From: Melampsora larici-populina 98AG31
Lineage: Eukaryota > Basidiomycota > Pucciniomycetes > Pucciniales > Melampsoraceae
Length of the DNA stretch: 64,000 bases
Direction: 5' to 3'
NCBI RefSeq assembly: GCF_000204055.1
Contig: NW_006768777.1
Coordinates: 618,657 to 682,656, forward strand
This document shows positions 44,916-54,897 of the stretch, piece by piece. Below the pieces are notes generated by a model. The model did not search any database. It saw only the letters and a list, made by a program, of their open reading frames with translations, and had not been told where the DNA came from. Every line of letters begins with the position of its first letter. Position 1 is the stretch's first letter. A program made the translations under genes and the position numbers.

Positions 44916-45693
44916 ATGGCAGATGTAGGAGATGGTGTTGAAGAACCAGTTAGTGATCTTTGTCTTGACCTTCATCTCTTGATTCATTAAAATCTAGTTT
45001 ATCTATTATTATTATTATTTTTGATGATTTCTTGAAAATATACGTAGGAATGAAACACTGATGAAAGTGTTTGTTTAATTCATCATCATCTACTCAAATC
45101 AAAATTGAAAAAAATAACAAGTTTGATCTTATTCGATTATCATTATCAGAAAGAGTTTTAATCAAACTAAGAGGTGATCGAGAGGTAACAGGAACTTTAC
45201 ACGTATGTGATTGGTTTTTACTTAGATCAAAATCAACATTTTAAATAAATTCGTTCAACAAAACACGAAAACAAAAACACAAAAGCTCATAAATGTTTTT
45301 TCTTTACTATCATCAATTTAAGGCTTACGATGGTCATATGAATATGGTACTTTCAGATGTCACCGAAAGTATTACGATTGTAGAAGTACCTGAAAGTCCA
45401 AATCAAGAACCTACAATACGTGTAAGAAGATCTTGATTTGATTGATTTTTCGAATTCTCTTGACTAAACTTTTGAGAAATTGATTGATCGATTCTTTACT
45501 TTTGGTTAATTGATTTGTGATCACATAGATTGTTAAAAGGAATTGTGAAATGTTGTTTGTAAGAGGTGATGGTGTAGTTTTGGTAATTGATTTTTTCGCT
45601 CAATTGAGTTCAGTTCAACGATCATTTCAATTCTAACTGATCTTTTTGTTTGTGATTTTGTTTTCTTAGGTCGCACCACCTGCAAGAACATAA
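44916..45693 (+). CDS. LSM3: U6 snRNA-associated Sm-like protein LSm3
   Basis: Subunit of the heteroheptameric LSm rings: LSm2-8 binds the 3' end of U6 snRNA in the nucleus and LSm1-7 drives mRNA decapping in the cytoplasm. Five exons: 44916-44948, 45122-45202, 45323-45421, 45529-45582, 45670-45693, giving 96 aa. The start [11 protein letters not shown] leads straight into [19 protein letters not shown], the usual LSm3 opening. Sm1 holds [15 protein letters not shown] and Sm2 holds [12 protein letters not shown], ending APPART. All introns sit between or within short codon-phase-0 blocks and restore the frame exactly. Length is normal for the family. It lies 778 bp after the PP2C gene on the same strand. 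Confidence 0.95.
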
Positions 45694-46935
45694 CTTTCAC
45701 AAAGATCATCTTGTCATCGTCTTTTACTTCTTCTTTGATCTGCCTTGTAACCATCAGCCTTCAGATAACATGAATACCCCACACCAAACCAATGAATTGA
45801 ATTGATGATGAAATTGGAAGTAGAGGTGAGTGATATTGAGATAGATCAAAGGCAAAAAGTGAAGACGTGATCTTATCTGGTTCATTGTATGACATAGGAC
45901 CCTGATTGTTTTGTGTTTTAATCCAGTTCGAAAAACTTTTGATCAGAGGGAGAGTGGTAAGATCTAATTGCTCAGAGTTAGCTTGCCTTCTAAAAAGCCA
46001 TTTCTGTAAAGCTTTCAAGAAGTATTCTTGCATTTATATTGAACATGTCGTCTGGGAACATTGCCAATCAGAAGAAGATTGAAAGATGAGAGATGATATA
46101 AATCATCACTGAGTCTGACTGAATCTATTTCAATGAGCAATTCCTGAGATATAACCTGATGTTAATTAAAGTTTTTAGTTTTTTTAAAATCAATCCCTAC
46201 AACCCACTCCCTTGATCAGTAACTTCATCCTTACACAAAACCCAAGGAAATTCACACAATCATGCACATGGGAGAATATACCCTGACAGTGAACAATGAC
46301 AATCTCTGTGATCCAAATTCAACACTTTCATCCATCATTTAAAGATCATCCATTCATAAGAAAGAAGGGAAGAGTTTGGATCCGAAGCATGGTTTAGCAG
46401 TCTTGAAATTAGTCGGGCCGTTCAATTTCAACTGCTGGCAATTCAATGTTTGAACCAATGAAAAACATCTCACATCCATTACTTCACAGCAAATGAAGCA
46501 ATATGAAGAGGAAACAAAAGCTCCTTGGGCATGACTCCGGGCCTTCATATATGCGTGGCTGACGACACTCGTCAATCAAGTGTAGATCTTAAAGCCCAAG
46601 TTGGGCGTAGGCTCAGCACTCAAATGTTGGACTCTCATTTTAGGCAACGCATATGTCCGCTTGTCGAGCTGAACATGGGTGAACTACCCAAATGTGTTTG
46701 AGGATCGTAAACGAACATCCATGAGTGATAGGCGTGGAAGACGTAATTTACTTCTCTTCATCGACACATAGACTAATGATAATGTGGACTGAGCCCTGAA
46801 GCATATAAGGTATTGGCAAACAGTACTGGTAAATAAATGCCGAATCTCAAAAAGATAAGTGTATTGCAGACGTGAGACTGAAGATAGTCTGATGTGATGG
46901 GCGTCAATAGACGTCAAGATTCAATTTACATGAAA
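45694..46935. other. Convergent intergenic region between LSm3 and eS12
   Basis: 1.24 kb between the 3' ends of two convergent genes. Short frames on the minus strand (for example 45761-46033) have no domain. Nothing recognised. Confidence 0.5.
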
Positions 46936-47550
46936 TTAACGGGTTCCGAAGTGATCGAGTAAAACATTGAGCGCTTCGGATTCTTGTCCAAACTCCTTCA
47001 CGACAACACAGGAGCATGAAACCACTTTTCGTGCGGTACCATCTCGGTCGATCTGAATGATCACAAGACGAAAGATCATCAGCTTGGGAATCAAAGCAGT
47101 CTTGAAATCGGATGGGAGGACTGAATCAATTCACTAACCTTGCAAAGACCGCACCATTCTCCGAGTAATTTACCATCTCCAACTTTGATCAAGTTGATCT
47201 TGTGCTCAGAGCAAAGAGCTTCGATAAGCTTAACATATTCAGCTTCGGTACAGCCTTCGTTCAACACGCAGAGATGGGCTTGACGTTTGTCAAGGGCTTT
47301 GGCAGACTCTCGTAGACCACGAGCGAGTCCATCGTGGACCTGGAATGTACCATTATAATGTTGATGAGTTTGACCATTATAGGGTAATTCTCAGGGAGCC
47401 ATAGCAAAAGTGACTTACAAGAGCAGTCTTCAAGACTTTTTGAAGGGCATCTTCTACAGACATACGTCCACCTTTAGGGGCATCAGCCTCTTGGGTGACT
47501 TCAACTTCTTCAGCGGCGACATCAACGGGTGTGTCCTCTACGTCCGACAT
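46936..47550 (-). CDS. RPS12: 40S ribosomal protein S12 (eS12)
   Basis: Small-subunit ribosomal protein of the L7Ae/L30e fold located at the head of the 40S subunit. Three exons on the minus strand: 47550-47419, 47339-47139, 47052-46936, giving 149 aa, close to the usual length. The N-terminus is acidic ([18 protein letters not shown]), followed by [14 protein letters not shown], the conserved block [19 protein letters not shown], then [26 protein letters not shown] and [13 protein letters not shown]. All exon junctions are phase 0. A plus-strand open frame at 47410-47727 is its antisense shadow. It marks a conserved block directly next to the secreted-protein cluster. Confidence 0.96.
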
Positions 47551-48676
47551 GTCTGTCTTTGGGGTAAATTTCTGAAAACTGATGATATGTTAGATTACAA
47601 TCATAACTTAGATCGAAAATTTCCGAAGGTGACTAACAAAGGCGAATTGACTTGTCGGTTACGTCCTCGAGGAGCTCCGGTAGAGAAGGGTAATGATTTT
47701 GTACGATGGAGTGTTTTGCGAGGATAGTTTTCTCAAAAAAGACGCCCGGCGGGGGCGCTGAAGCGGGATCCACTACCCTGAATGGCAGGGCACACCGGGA
47801 CCGGGACTTAGGTTAAAAATGATGAGACCAACTGACATGCTTGTTTGAAGCCCGAGCTGAGAGTCGGCCCCGTCCAGCACGGATACCTGAATCGGATAGC
47901 TCTCGAGTCTGTTTCCAGGTCAAGTTGCTTTACTGGCAAAAAGTTGACTCGAGGTTTGAAAGCAAACCTCTTCAGTCACCAGCCCTTTCCGATTGGGACA
48001 CGCACGATATGTCTGGTTCCATCTCATTTGATAGAGACACAGTGCCCACAGATCTTGCATGACCAGGGTAAAGGTTCCAAATAGGTCTCTGGGAGGCGAA
48101 TTGAATATATCAAATCAAGCTCTCGCCTTCTGCAGTGATACTTAAAGAGAGGAAATACGAGCAGAAAAGTTGAACAACACTTGAACGTATTTGTTACCTG
48201 TTAACCAAGTGAAGGGTTTGGAACAAAACCGAAGTAACCAAAAAAAATAGACGATCACAAGTGTCGGTAATGATCTGGATACACACCTAATTAATTGATA
48301 AGAAATGCATAGCATCCTACTTTTGATTGGCTACTAAACTTGGCCTGATGTATTTTCATCAAGACCTGCGTTGCAAGATCCGTGTTTGTCTTCCATAGTG
48401 ATTGGCATAAGCTCAAGGAAATACATTTCAGCGGGAATGAGAACATTGATGTATGCATAAGGGTGCTACATCAATAATCTGATATCTTTGTAATAACAAA
48501 TAGCATCTGGGTGGTAACAAAGCAAGACTCGATTCCAAAAAAAAACTATGTATTTATCACAGGGATCTGAGTTTCCTAGTTCCTTGCTTTACAAAGGAGG
48601 CAGTGAGCATGAATTGTTAAAGGGAAAAGTGAAGCGCATCTGTAATATGATCATGTCCAAGCCGACAGTAAGATCT
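47551..48676. other. Upstream region of eS12 and downstream of secreted protein gene 1
   Basis: A GC-rich block with CCCGGCGGGGGC and GGGACCGGGACTT lies at 47745-47810 in otherwise AT-rich DNA. No gene is supported. The part from about 48360 is similar to 50490-50780 downstream of secreted protein gene 2. Confidence 0.45.
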
Positions 48677-49098
48677 TCAAGAATAATTTACGCAGTCGCT
48701 ACAACATTGTCCGCCAATCTAGAATGGATGAAGAAAATAACATCAAAGATATCAAAAACCGATTGGAGACCCACCTGAAAGAGAGTCAAGATATCAACAC
48801 AAAGATGACGTACAGAGTTTGGTTTGCAAGAACAGCACTTGAGTGTCTGTTGATTATTGTCGCACTGTGCCCGTAGTGCAAAATGACCTGTGAATTGGAC
48901 GAGATGAGAGTCAGTAAAGTCACAGATGGATGTGCCATTGACGCAACACTGACCGATGGCACAGCCATTATTGTCCGTGTTTGTTTCGCAAATCATGGTC
49001 GACCGGTTTCCAGTGCAAGCACCCAACACGGAGTACTGTAAGCACAAAAGGAAGAAGACAGCGGACAAGATCGAAGAAGTTGAGATTCTCGAGTTCAT
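48677..49098 (-). CDS. Small secreted 10-cysteine protein, cluster copy 1
   Basis: Predicted secreted protein of 86 aa. Three exons: 49098-48954, 48887-48814, 48718-48677. The signal peptide covers about residues 1-26 (SSILSAVFFLLCL core, cleavage near VLGA). The mature part has exactly ten Cys, at 28, 37, 46, 57, 66, 67, 69, 78, 79 and 82, spaced C-x8-C-x8-C-x10-C-x8-CC-x-C-x8-CC-x2-C. Intron 1 (66 bp, donor GTCAGT, acceptor TTCACAG) has no stop and a length divisible by three, so unspliced RNA reads on as a longer Cys-rich protein. Intron 2 (95 bp) begins GTACGT. Exon 3 ends with CCSDCVNYS. I propose this structure because the same cuts in the three neighbours give the same cysteine frame. 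Function unknown; candidate effector or surface protein. It is not a hydrophobin, whose cysteine order differs. Confidence 0.75.
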
Positions 49099-50775
49099 GA
49101 TTTAATTGTGATGAAGCACTGCGGAATGGGTAAAGGTTGAAAGATTTCACAGAAAGGTTTCTTTGTAAAAAAACTAATCAAAAGGTCAATCCAAATGTAA
49201 GGCATATCAGTGAGCTGACTCGATGACCACGAAAGTGAGAAAGAACAAGTAAGTACCTAAAGCTTGAGGTGGACGGGGAACCAATGTGATAAAGTGAGGA
49301 ACAAACAGGCAGAACAAACCGGCGGTCTTTATAAGTACGACAATGACTGCATATTCGATTTTGGAATATTAGAACTTGAGGAATTCACAGCGGGTGAACT
49401 GTAAAGGCTTGTGGACCACTTTGAATTATGAGATACAGATACAAAACCCGTTGTGGCTTGATGTCGGCTGAGTTGATATATGTATGTACCAAATCTTACC
49501 TTTCCACATCTACAAGAAAGGTTCACCCTCCTTTGCGATAGGGATGAAGAGGTGAGTATGTAAACACGCAGCTTTGGTTATTCCTACAGTCCGGTGCATA
49601 CTTGGTTGGCCGTCAGCGTGCTAGGCGATTTCGAACATGGACATCAAGGTAGTTGGGTGAAATGGCTAGCTTCGGGATCCTAACAGCGGGGTCAGATCTA
49701 ACCACCGGCCGGCTTCGAGGGATGCCGCGGCTCGAGAAACTCAGGGGTTGGGTAAGCTCATGCCGTGTTGTCGTAAGAGTACGCGCAAACTAAACCAGTC
49801 TCTCTCCCTCAACTTCTTGCAAGGGAGAGGGACCGGTTAAGCTTGGAGTAAGATGGGTCGTGTTAGAAGCAAGATATTGATTGTTGTTTTAGACCCAACA
49901 TTTCGTCACAGTTCACAATTTAAGGATGAGGACGAATCAGAACAAGTTTATAAGGAATTGATTTGTAAAACTTCGCGGTCTTGTGATAATTAATACGTTG
50001 GCATTATCTTTGATGATCAAAGCATAGAGACATGGATATCACAACATCAAAGCGATGGATTTCTGGAGGAAATTGACATCTGGAACTCGATTGGAATCTC
50101 TTGTTAATGGCTCTGTTGGTATTTGTTACCGTAGAGTGCAGCACAAGGATGATTATGGTGTTTTGGGAGCAATTGAAATGAGCGCTGCCTCTGAACAAAG
50201 ATGTTGAAGGGTGAGGGATCAAGATATTCGATCTGAATTGAGATGCTCGCTCAACTGTTGAGTTGCAATCTGATGATTCAAGCTATTCTAACAATCTCTC
50301 GAGGCACTGCCTGATTTTCTTCTGGAACGGCGATGGGGGTTCCCTGACAGGTACAATGGCCTGATCTCACGTCAAATTCAACTTTGACAAGAGTATGTAT
50401 AAAATGGATCTGGATACTTGGTCAAGTGATGTAAGGAATGCATGTCAGCTGACTTCTAATCGCACAGTGACTTTGTTTGTTTTCATCAGGACCTGCGGTG
50501 CCAAATTCATGTTCATGTTTCATAGAAATACTAGATACCTCAGCTTTCAGCGAGCATGGGCACACCACGGTGAGTGTACTTCTGGTGATTTTTTTAATAG
50601 ATAATATCAGAGCGGTAACAAAGCAAACTTCGATTCCAAAACAAGTATGTGTGTACAGCTATCTGAGATTCCTAGTTTCTCATCTTTCAAAGAAAGAGGC
50701 TGCGAGCATAGATTGTCAAAGGGAAAAGGTGAAGGTTATCTGTAATCGTACGCCATCCGACCTGACACTAGATCT
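49099..50775. other. Upstream region of secreted protein gene 1
   Basis: From 49560 to 49850 it resembles 51640-51880 upstream of copy 2 (shared CCACCGGCCGGCTTCGAGG and CATGCCGTGTTGTCG), so these are duplicated promoter-distal sequences. No other gene supported. Confidence 0.5.
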
Positions 50776-51197
50776 TCAACTATGGGCTATACATCTACAA
50801 CATTGCGTGCCATCCTACAGAGAACAAAATGACATTCAAAATATCAGAAACTGATTGGATATTTGACTGGAATATAATCATGATATCATGTAACACAAAG
50901 GTGACGTACAGGCTTTGATGGGCAATCGCAACAGCTGAGTGTCTGCCCCTTATAGCACCATGCATCAGTACGGAATGAGCCTGGAAATTGGAAGTCGGAA
51001 TCAGAGTCAGAAAAGTCGCATATGTATGTGCCATTGAGGCAACACTGACCAATACCGCAGCCGTTATGGTCCGTGGATGTTACACAAACTAAGTTCGGGT
51101 GGTCAGAAGGACATCCTTGACCCAAAACAGGGTTCTGTAAACACAGAAGGAGAAGCACAGCGGACAAGATCGAAGAAAATACGATTCTCGAAGTCAT
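50776..51197 (-). CDS. Small secreted 10-cysteine protein, cluster copy 2
   Basis: Predicted 85-aa secreted protein, exons 51197-51050, 50980-50910, 50814-50776. The signal peptide covers about residues 1-27 (SSILSAVLLLLCLQ core). Mature Cys are at 29, 38, 47, 58, 66, 67, 69, 78, 79 and 81. Intron 1 is 69 bp, stop-free and divisible by three, with a GTCAGT donor as in copy 1; intron 2 is 95 bp, the same length as in copy 1. If intron 1 is kept, an insert containing CCLNGTYICDF would appear. The closest relative is copy 1; the two share upstream and downstream flanks, so they arose by local duplication. Role unknown. Confidence 0.75.
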
Positions 51198-52132
51198 GAC
51201 TTGATCGATTGCTGTGATGAAGGACTGCGCTATTAGGAAAGCTTGAAAAATTTCACAGAAATCTTGCTTTCTTAGGAAAGATAATTCAAAGGTTGAAAAA
51301 TTTCACAGAAGTATTTGTTTCTAAGGAAAGATAGGTAAGAGGTCAAAAAAGTGAGATGCAGATCAGTGAGCTGATTTGATAAGGAAAAAAAATGAGAAGA
51401 CCAAGTAAGTACCTAAAGGTTGTGGTGGAAGGAGAACAGATGGGGTGGAGTTTGGATGAGGAACAAGCAGACAGGAGAAACTCGCAGTATTTATATGATG
51501 CAGAACCTTGCAGAAGTTCAGAACTGGAGAACTTGACAAATATAAATATCGGGTTGGCTTGATGTTATTTTTTGTACCTTCGCAAGAAAGGTTGGCCCTT
51601 GTTCACCCCCCTTCACCCACACTATCCGCCGTGGGGATATATGAAAACGCAACTCTGGTTGTTCCTATAGCCCGGTACATGGTGCAGCCACTAGCGTGCT
51701 TGATCAGAGGAGTTGCTCAGAGTTACTCACACTTAAGTATGTACATACATAGCCACCGGCCGGCTTCGAGGTCAGTCGCGGCTTAAGGAACTTACGAGCT
51801 GGTCATGCCGTGTTGTCGGACTCATAAGAGTGCGCGCCCAGTTGAACTACCAGAGCTAAAGGATTCCTGACGACTAGTCATGAGTTTAGGTCACCCGGAA
51901 ACCAAGTTGAAATATCTCTTGGAAACCTCATGTTGCACCTGATCAGTCATCATGGATAGGGGAGCAAAAGAACAGGAGGGTGAAACTCTCTACGTACAAA
52001 GAGGGGAAGTGCAAAGGGAAAGCAAGACTTGCAAAAAGGTATTACAATTTGAAATTACAAAAGAAAAACCTCACAGGACGGCTTCTTGAACAACAGTTGG
52101 AAAAATAAAAAAACTGATATCAACAGAATGAA
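51198..52132. other. Upstream region of secreted protein gene 2
   Basis: A local repeat (AAAATTTCACAGAA with AGGAAAGATA) occurs at 51247-51335. The block 51640-51880 is shared with copy 1. No gene supported. Confidence 0.45.
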
Positions 52133-53264
52133 TTATGTACATGGTTCGGGAAATCAATGTGAAGGAGAGCAATAATGCTGGCAAGTGGAAAACACAGAGA
52201 AGTCAATAACTATCCAGTTATTTTGGAGCTAAGCTTACAAGAATTGTTTATTTTTCAAATACCAACAGGACTAAAACCAACAGGACTATGCAAATGCTTG
52301 GCTCTATTCTTGTGTCCAACCACAATACCAACATACATATTATTATGATCAAGTTTGACTTTGAATCTCTTTCTAATGAACAAGGTGCCCACAGAATTTA
52401 AACATGAAGAAACTTTACCAAACTTAAAGGGAGTATTGAAGAATTTCAGCTGATTTGATGATCCAGTGTTGACCATTGCAATAAGGGTAAAAATTGAAAG
52501 GCCTTTGGTACAAAGGTTACCTGAAGAAAATGAAATGAGTCAGATGGGGTGAGACCATAAAAAAAACTGAAAACCAACTTGCACCTAGGATATGGAAGAG
52601 ATCATGGATTTTGGGAGGGTTACAAGTGTCAGCGTGTGTGGTTACACGGACTATTTGGCCCACCCTCATCATTTTTGTCACTGTGCCAAGATGATTTCTG
52701 TCCTCATCAAAATTGGAATAGATTGAAGACCTTTATCCTGAGAACAAGTATTGGTTTCAAGAGAAACTTGGTGAGGAATAATCTTTTGAACATCTCACAC
52801 AACTTTCTTATCTGCTTGTTGAAGTCTTGAGATCTAGGAGCACCATTTGTTGCATTGATCTCCGAGTCCTTCATCTTTTTTGTTGAAAATAATCAATCAT
52901 TGAAAAAGATCTTTGCCATCATGCAAAAGTATTTTCACTGTCAGTTATCTCCCACTGATGTATGTACTTCAGGGTATTACCTGGGATCATATCAAGGAAG
53001 GCTGAGCTGTAAGGCAAGGTATGGCCTTGACCTGTCTTTAGCTCCCTGAAATGGTCTCTCAGGTGGGGATACTGCAGTGTTAGTTGTTATTGTGATGAGT
53101 TCTGGGCTTGAGAGTCAGACCCCTTGATTACTCCAGGCAATCTATCAGGGTGGACCTGCTTACACATATGGGCTCTGGTAAGTTTTTTAAAATCAAGGAA
53201 CCATAGTTTCTGAGCAGTGTTCCAATTCATAAAGGAAGATGATAAAATAAGAAACGGCAGGTGT

Positions 53265-53652
53265 CTGAAGAGAATCACGAGAATGTGAGTTAGGGCGCTA
53301 TAAGGCCAGATACCACGTTAGAGTGATTAGAGAAAAGTATGCACCTGAAGAGAATCACGAGAATGTGAGATAGGGTGCTATGAGGCCAGATATCACGTTA
53401 GAGTGATTAGAGAAAAGTATGCACCTGTTGGAAGGTAGCACAAAAGAGGCAAATAAATGTTTGAGTTTTTAATTATCACATGTCACCAATGTTAATAAAG
53501 CTAAGTGAAAGAGAAATAACAAGCAGACCTGAAGAGAATCACAAGAATGTGAGTTAGGGCGCTATGAGGCCAGATATCACGTTAGAGTGATTAGAGAAAA
53601 GCATGCACCTGTTGGAAGGTAGCACAAAAGAGGCGAATAAATGTTTGAGTGA
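53265..53652. repeat. 80-bp direct repeat, three copies
   Basis: Copies at 53265-53344, 53345-53424 and 53529-53608, all with CTGAAGAGAATCACGAG or a close variant. The second and third are followed by CTGTTGGAAGGTAGCAC (53425 and 53609), whose TGTTGGAA resembles a copia LTR start. The array lies wholly in the segment that unit B lacks. Confidence 0.85.
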
Positions 53653-53969
53653 AGAAAAACAACGACAAACACAATTAGGAGCTCTTTATATAGTAAAACT
53701 GATCTCTAGACATAGGTTAACAAGCACATTAGGATTGTGACTCTCACATGCCGCATTGAGGTTAGTAGCAACAAGCGTTGGCAACATGGAACAAAATAAT
53801 AAAGGAACAAAATAATGGAAGAAAAGCTCAATTAGGATTAGTGGGATGATTGCTAGTGTACGGGATGAAACCTGAATTCAATAGAAGAGGTAGTAGGCAT
53901 AGATTATAAGAGGGGAAAAATTGAAAGGTACAATCTAAAAGCCATCTAAGTCAAGGTGTTTGGAAATAA

Positions 53970-54390
53970 TCATTTACAGTCCCGACAACAAACAGACCCC
54001 TGTGATGAAGAGGATGTCATCAGAAAACCAGCAACCAAATTTATACTCAGCAAACCCAGCATGGATGTCATTATAGCCATGGCATGAAGGTGACATACAG
54101 TGGGGGTTGCTTGGCATCTACAACACATGAGTACGGCATCTTTATCACTGCAGGCGCCAGTAACAGTGAATGTGCCTAACAAAAGCAAAAGTCAGCACAT
54201 TCACAGACACTCACAGATGTTATGTGTATGTCATTGGAAAACACTTACCAATGATGCAACGTCGACTATTTTTTGTCAAGCAGATTTGCGTTCGACCTGG
54301 ACCGCATGCCTGCACCCAAACTGAGCTCTGACAGCACAAGAGGAAGCATACAGCGGCAAGGATTGATGAAGATACGGTTCTAGAGTTCAT
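53970..54390 (-). CDS. Small secreted 10-cysteine protein, cluster copy 3
   Basis: Predicted 82-aa secreted protein, exons 54390-54249, 54175-54099, 53999-53970. The start is the ATG of MNSRTVSSS, matching the other copies, rather than the more upstream in-frame codon. Signal peptide about residues 1-28. Mature Cys at 29, 37, 45, 56, 65, 66, 68, 77, 78 and 81. Intron 1 (73 bp) begins with a canonical GTAAGT at the site where copies 1 and 2 have GTCAGT. Intron 2 (99 bp) begins GTATGT and is stop-free and divisible by three; its retention would insert a hydrophobic stretch (SIMTSMLGLLSINLVAGF). Ends GSVCCRDCK. Confidence 0.78.
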
Positions 54391-54857
54391 GGTTTGAATG
54401 GTCACTGCAACGAAGTACTGCAATCGCTGATGTAGAAAAGATGAGGTTGAGTAAAGGTGGAAAGCCAGGTGGGTGAGCTAGCGCGGTGCAACGCTGCCAC
54501 ACTTATATACTCTACTGGTATTAGTATTACAATCGACAATACCAGGTCGTCTCGAGTGCACGATGGCATAAAGTGTAGATATAGTTATGAACACGTTGGT
54601 TATCCGTTACTATACCCGAAACCGTATTCAGAAAACCGCAATGCCACAAAGGTTGCAGTTTGAGCAATGTACACCAGGAGGTGAAAGTCCTCGGCCCTTG
54701 GTTGAGACGTTCTCAAAATTGTGTTGGCGAGAACCGACAAGAAACGTGTTCTTTTTTTTGAAAAACCGTGCAAGATTGCTTGACTCGGTCACCGAATCAT
54801 GTTCTTTTCAGTATAGACCAGAAAGGATCAGAAACCGTTAACTGTCTCACGTCACCG

Positions 54858-54892
54858 AAACCGAAGCTCCGTCGGATACGCGACGGAGCACC
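54858..54892. other. Perfect 9-bp hairpin, copy in unit A
   Basis: GCTCCGTCG, the loop GATACG and CGACGGAGC form a perfect stem. The identical hairpin recurs at the same place in unit B (57845-57880). It lies over 450 bp upstream of the minus-strand secreted protein gene. Purpose unknown. Confidence 0.7.
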
Positions 54893-54897
54893 GGGAC

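Larger units (their letters stand above)
52133..54895. repeat. Segmental duplication, unit A (contains secreted protein copy 3)
   Basis: Starts ATTATGTACATGG and ends at GGAGCACCGGG. The same order of sequence recurs head to tail as unit B. Unit A carries about 650 bp (53239-53887) absent from unit B, including an 80-bp direct repeat. Short frames within (for example 52255-52476 or 52579-52830) have no recognised domain and are damaged relative to unit B. Confidence 0.85.

Noticed and set aside
47410..47727. 105-aa plus-strand open frame
   Set aside because: It is antisense to exon 1 and intron 1 of eS12, whose three exons match the ribosomal protein closely.
48688..49098. Single-exon 136-aa reading of secreted protein copy 1
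   Set aside because: It runs through two introns. Splicing restores the ten-cysteine frame shared by all copies, while the read-through tail after KPNS does not.
53265..53608. CRISPR-like array of 80-bp repeats
   Set aside because: Two copies are directly adjacent, the third follows a repeated LTR-like phrase; there are no regular spacers.
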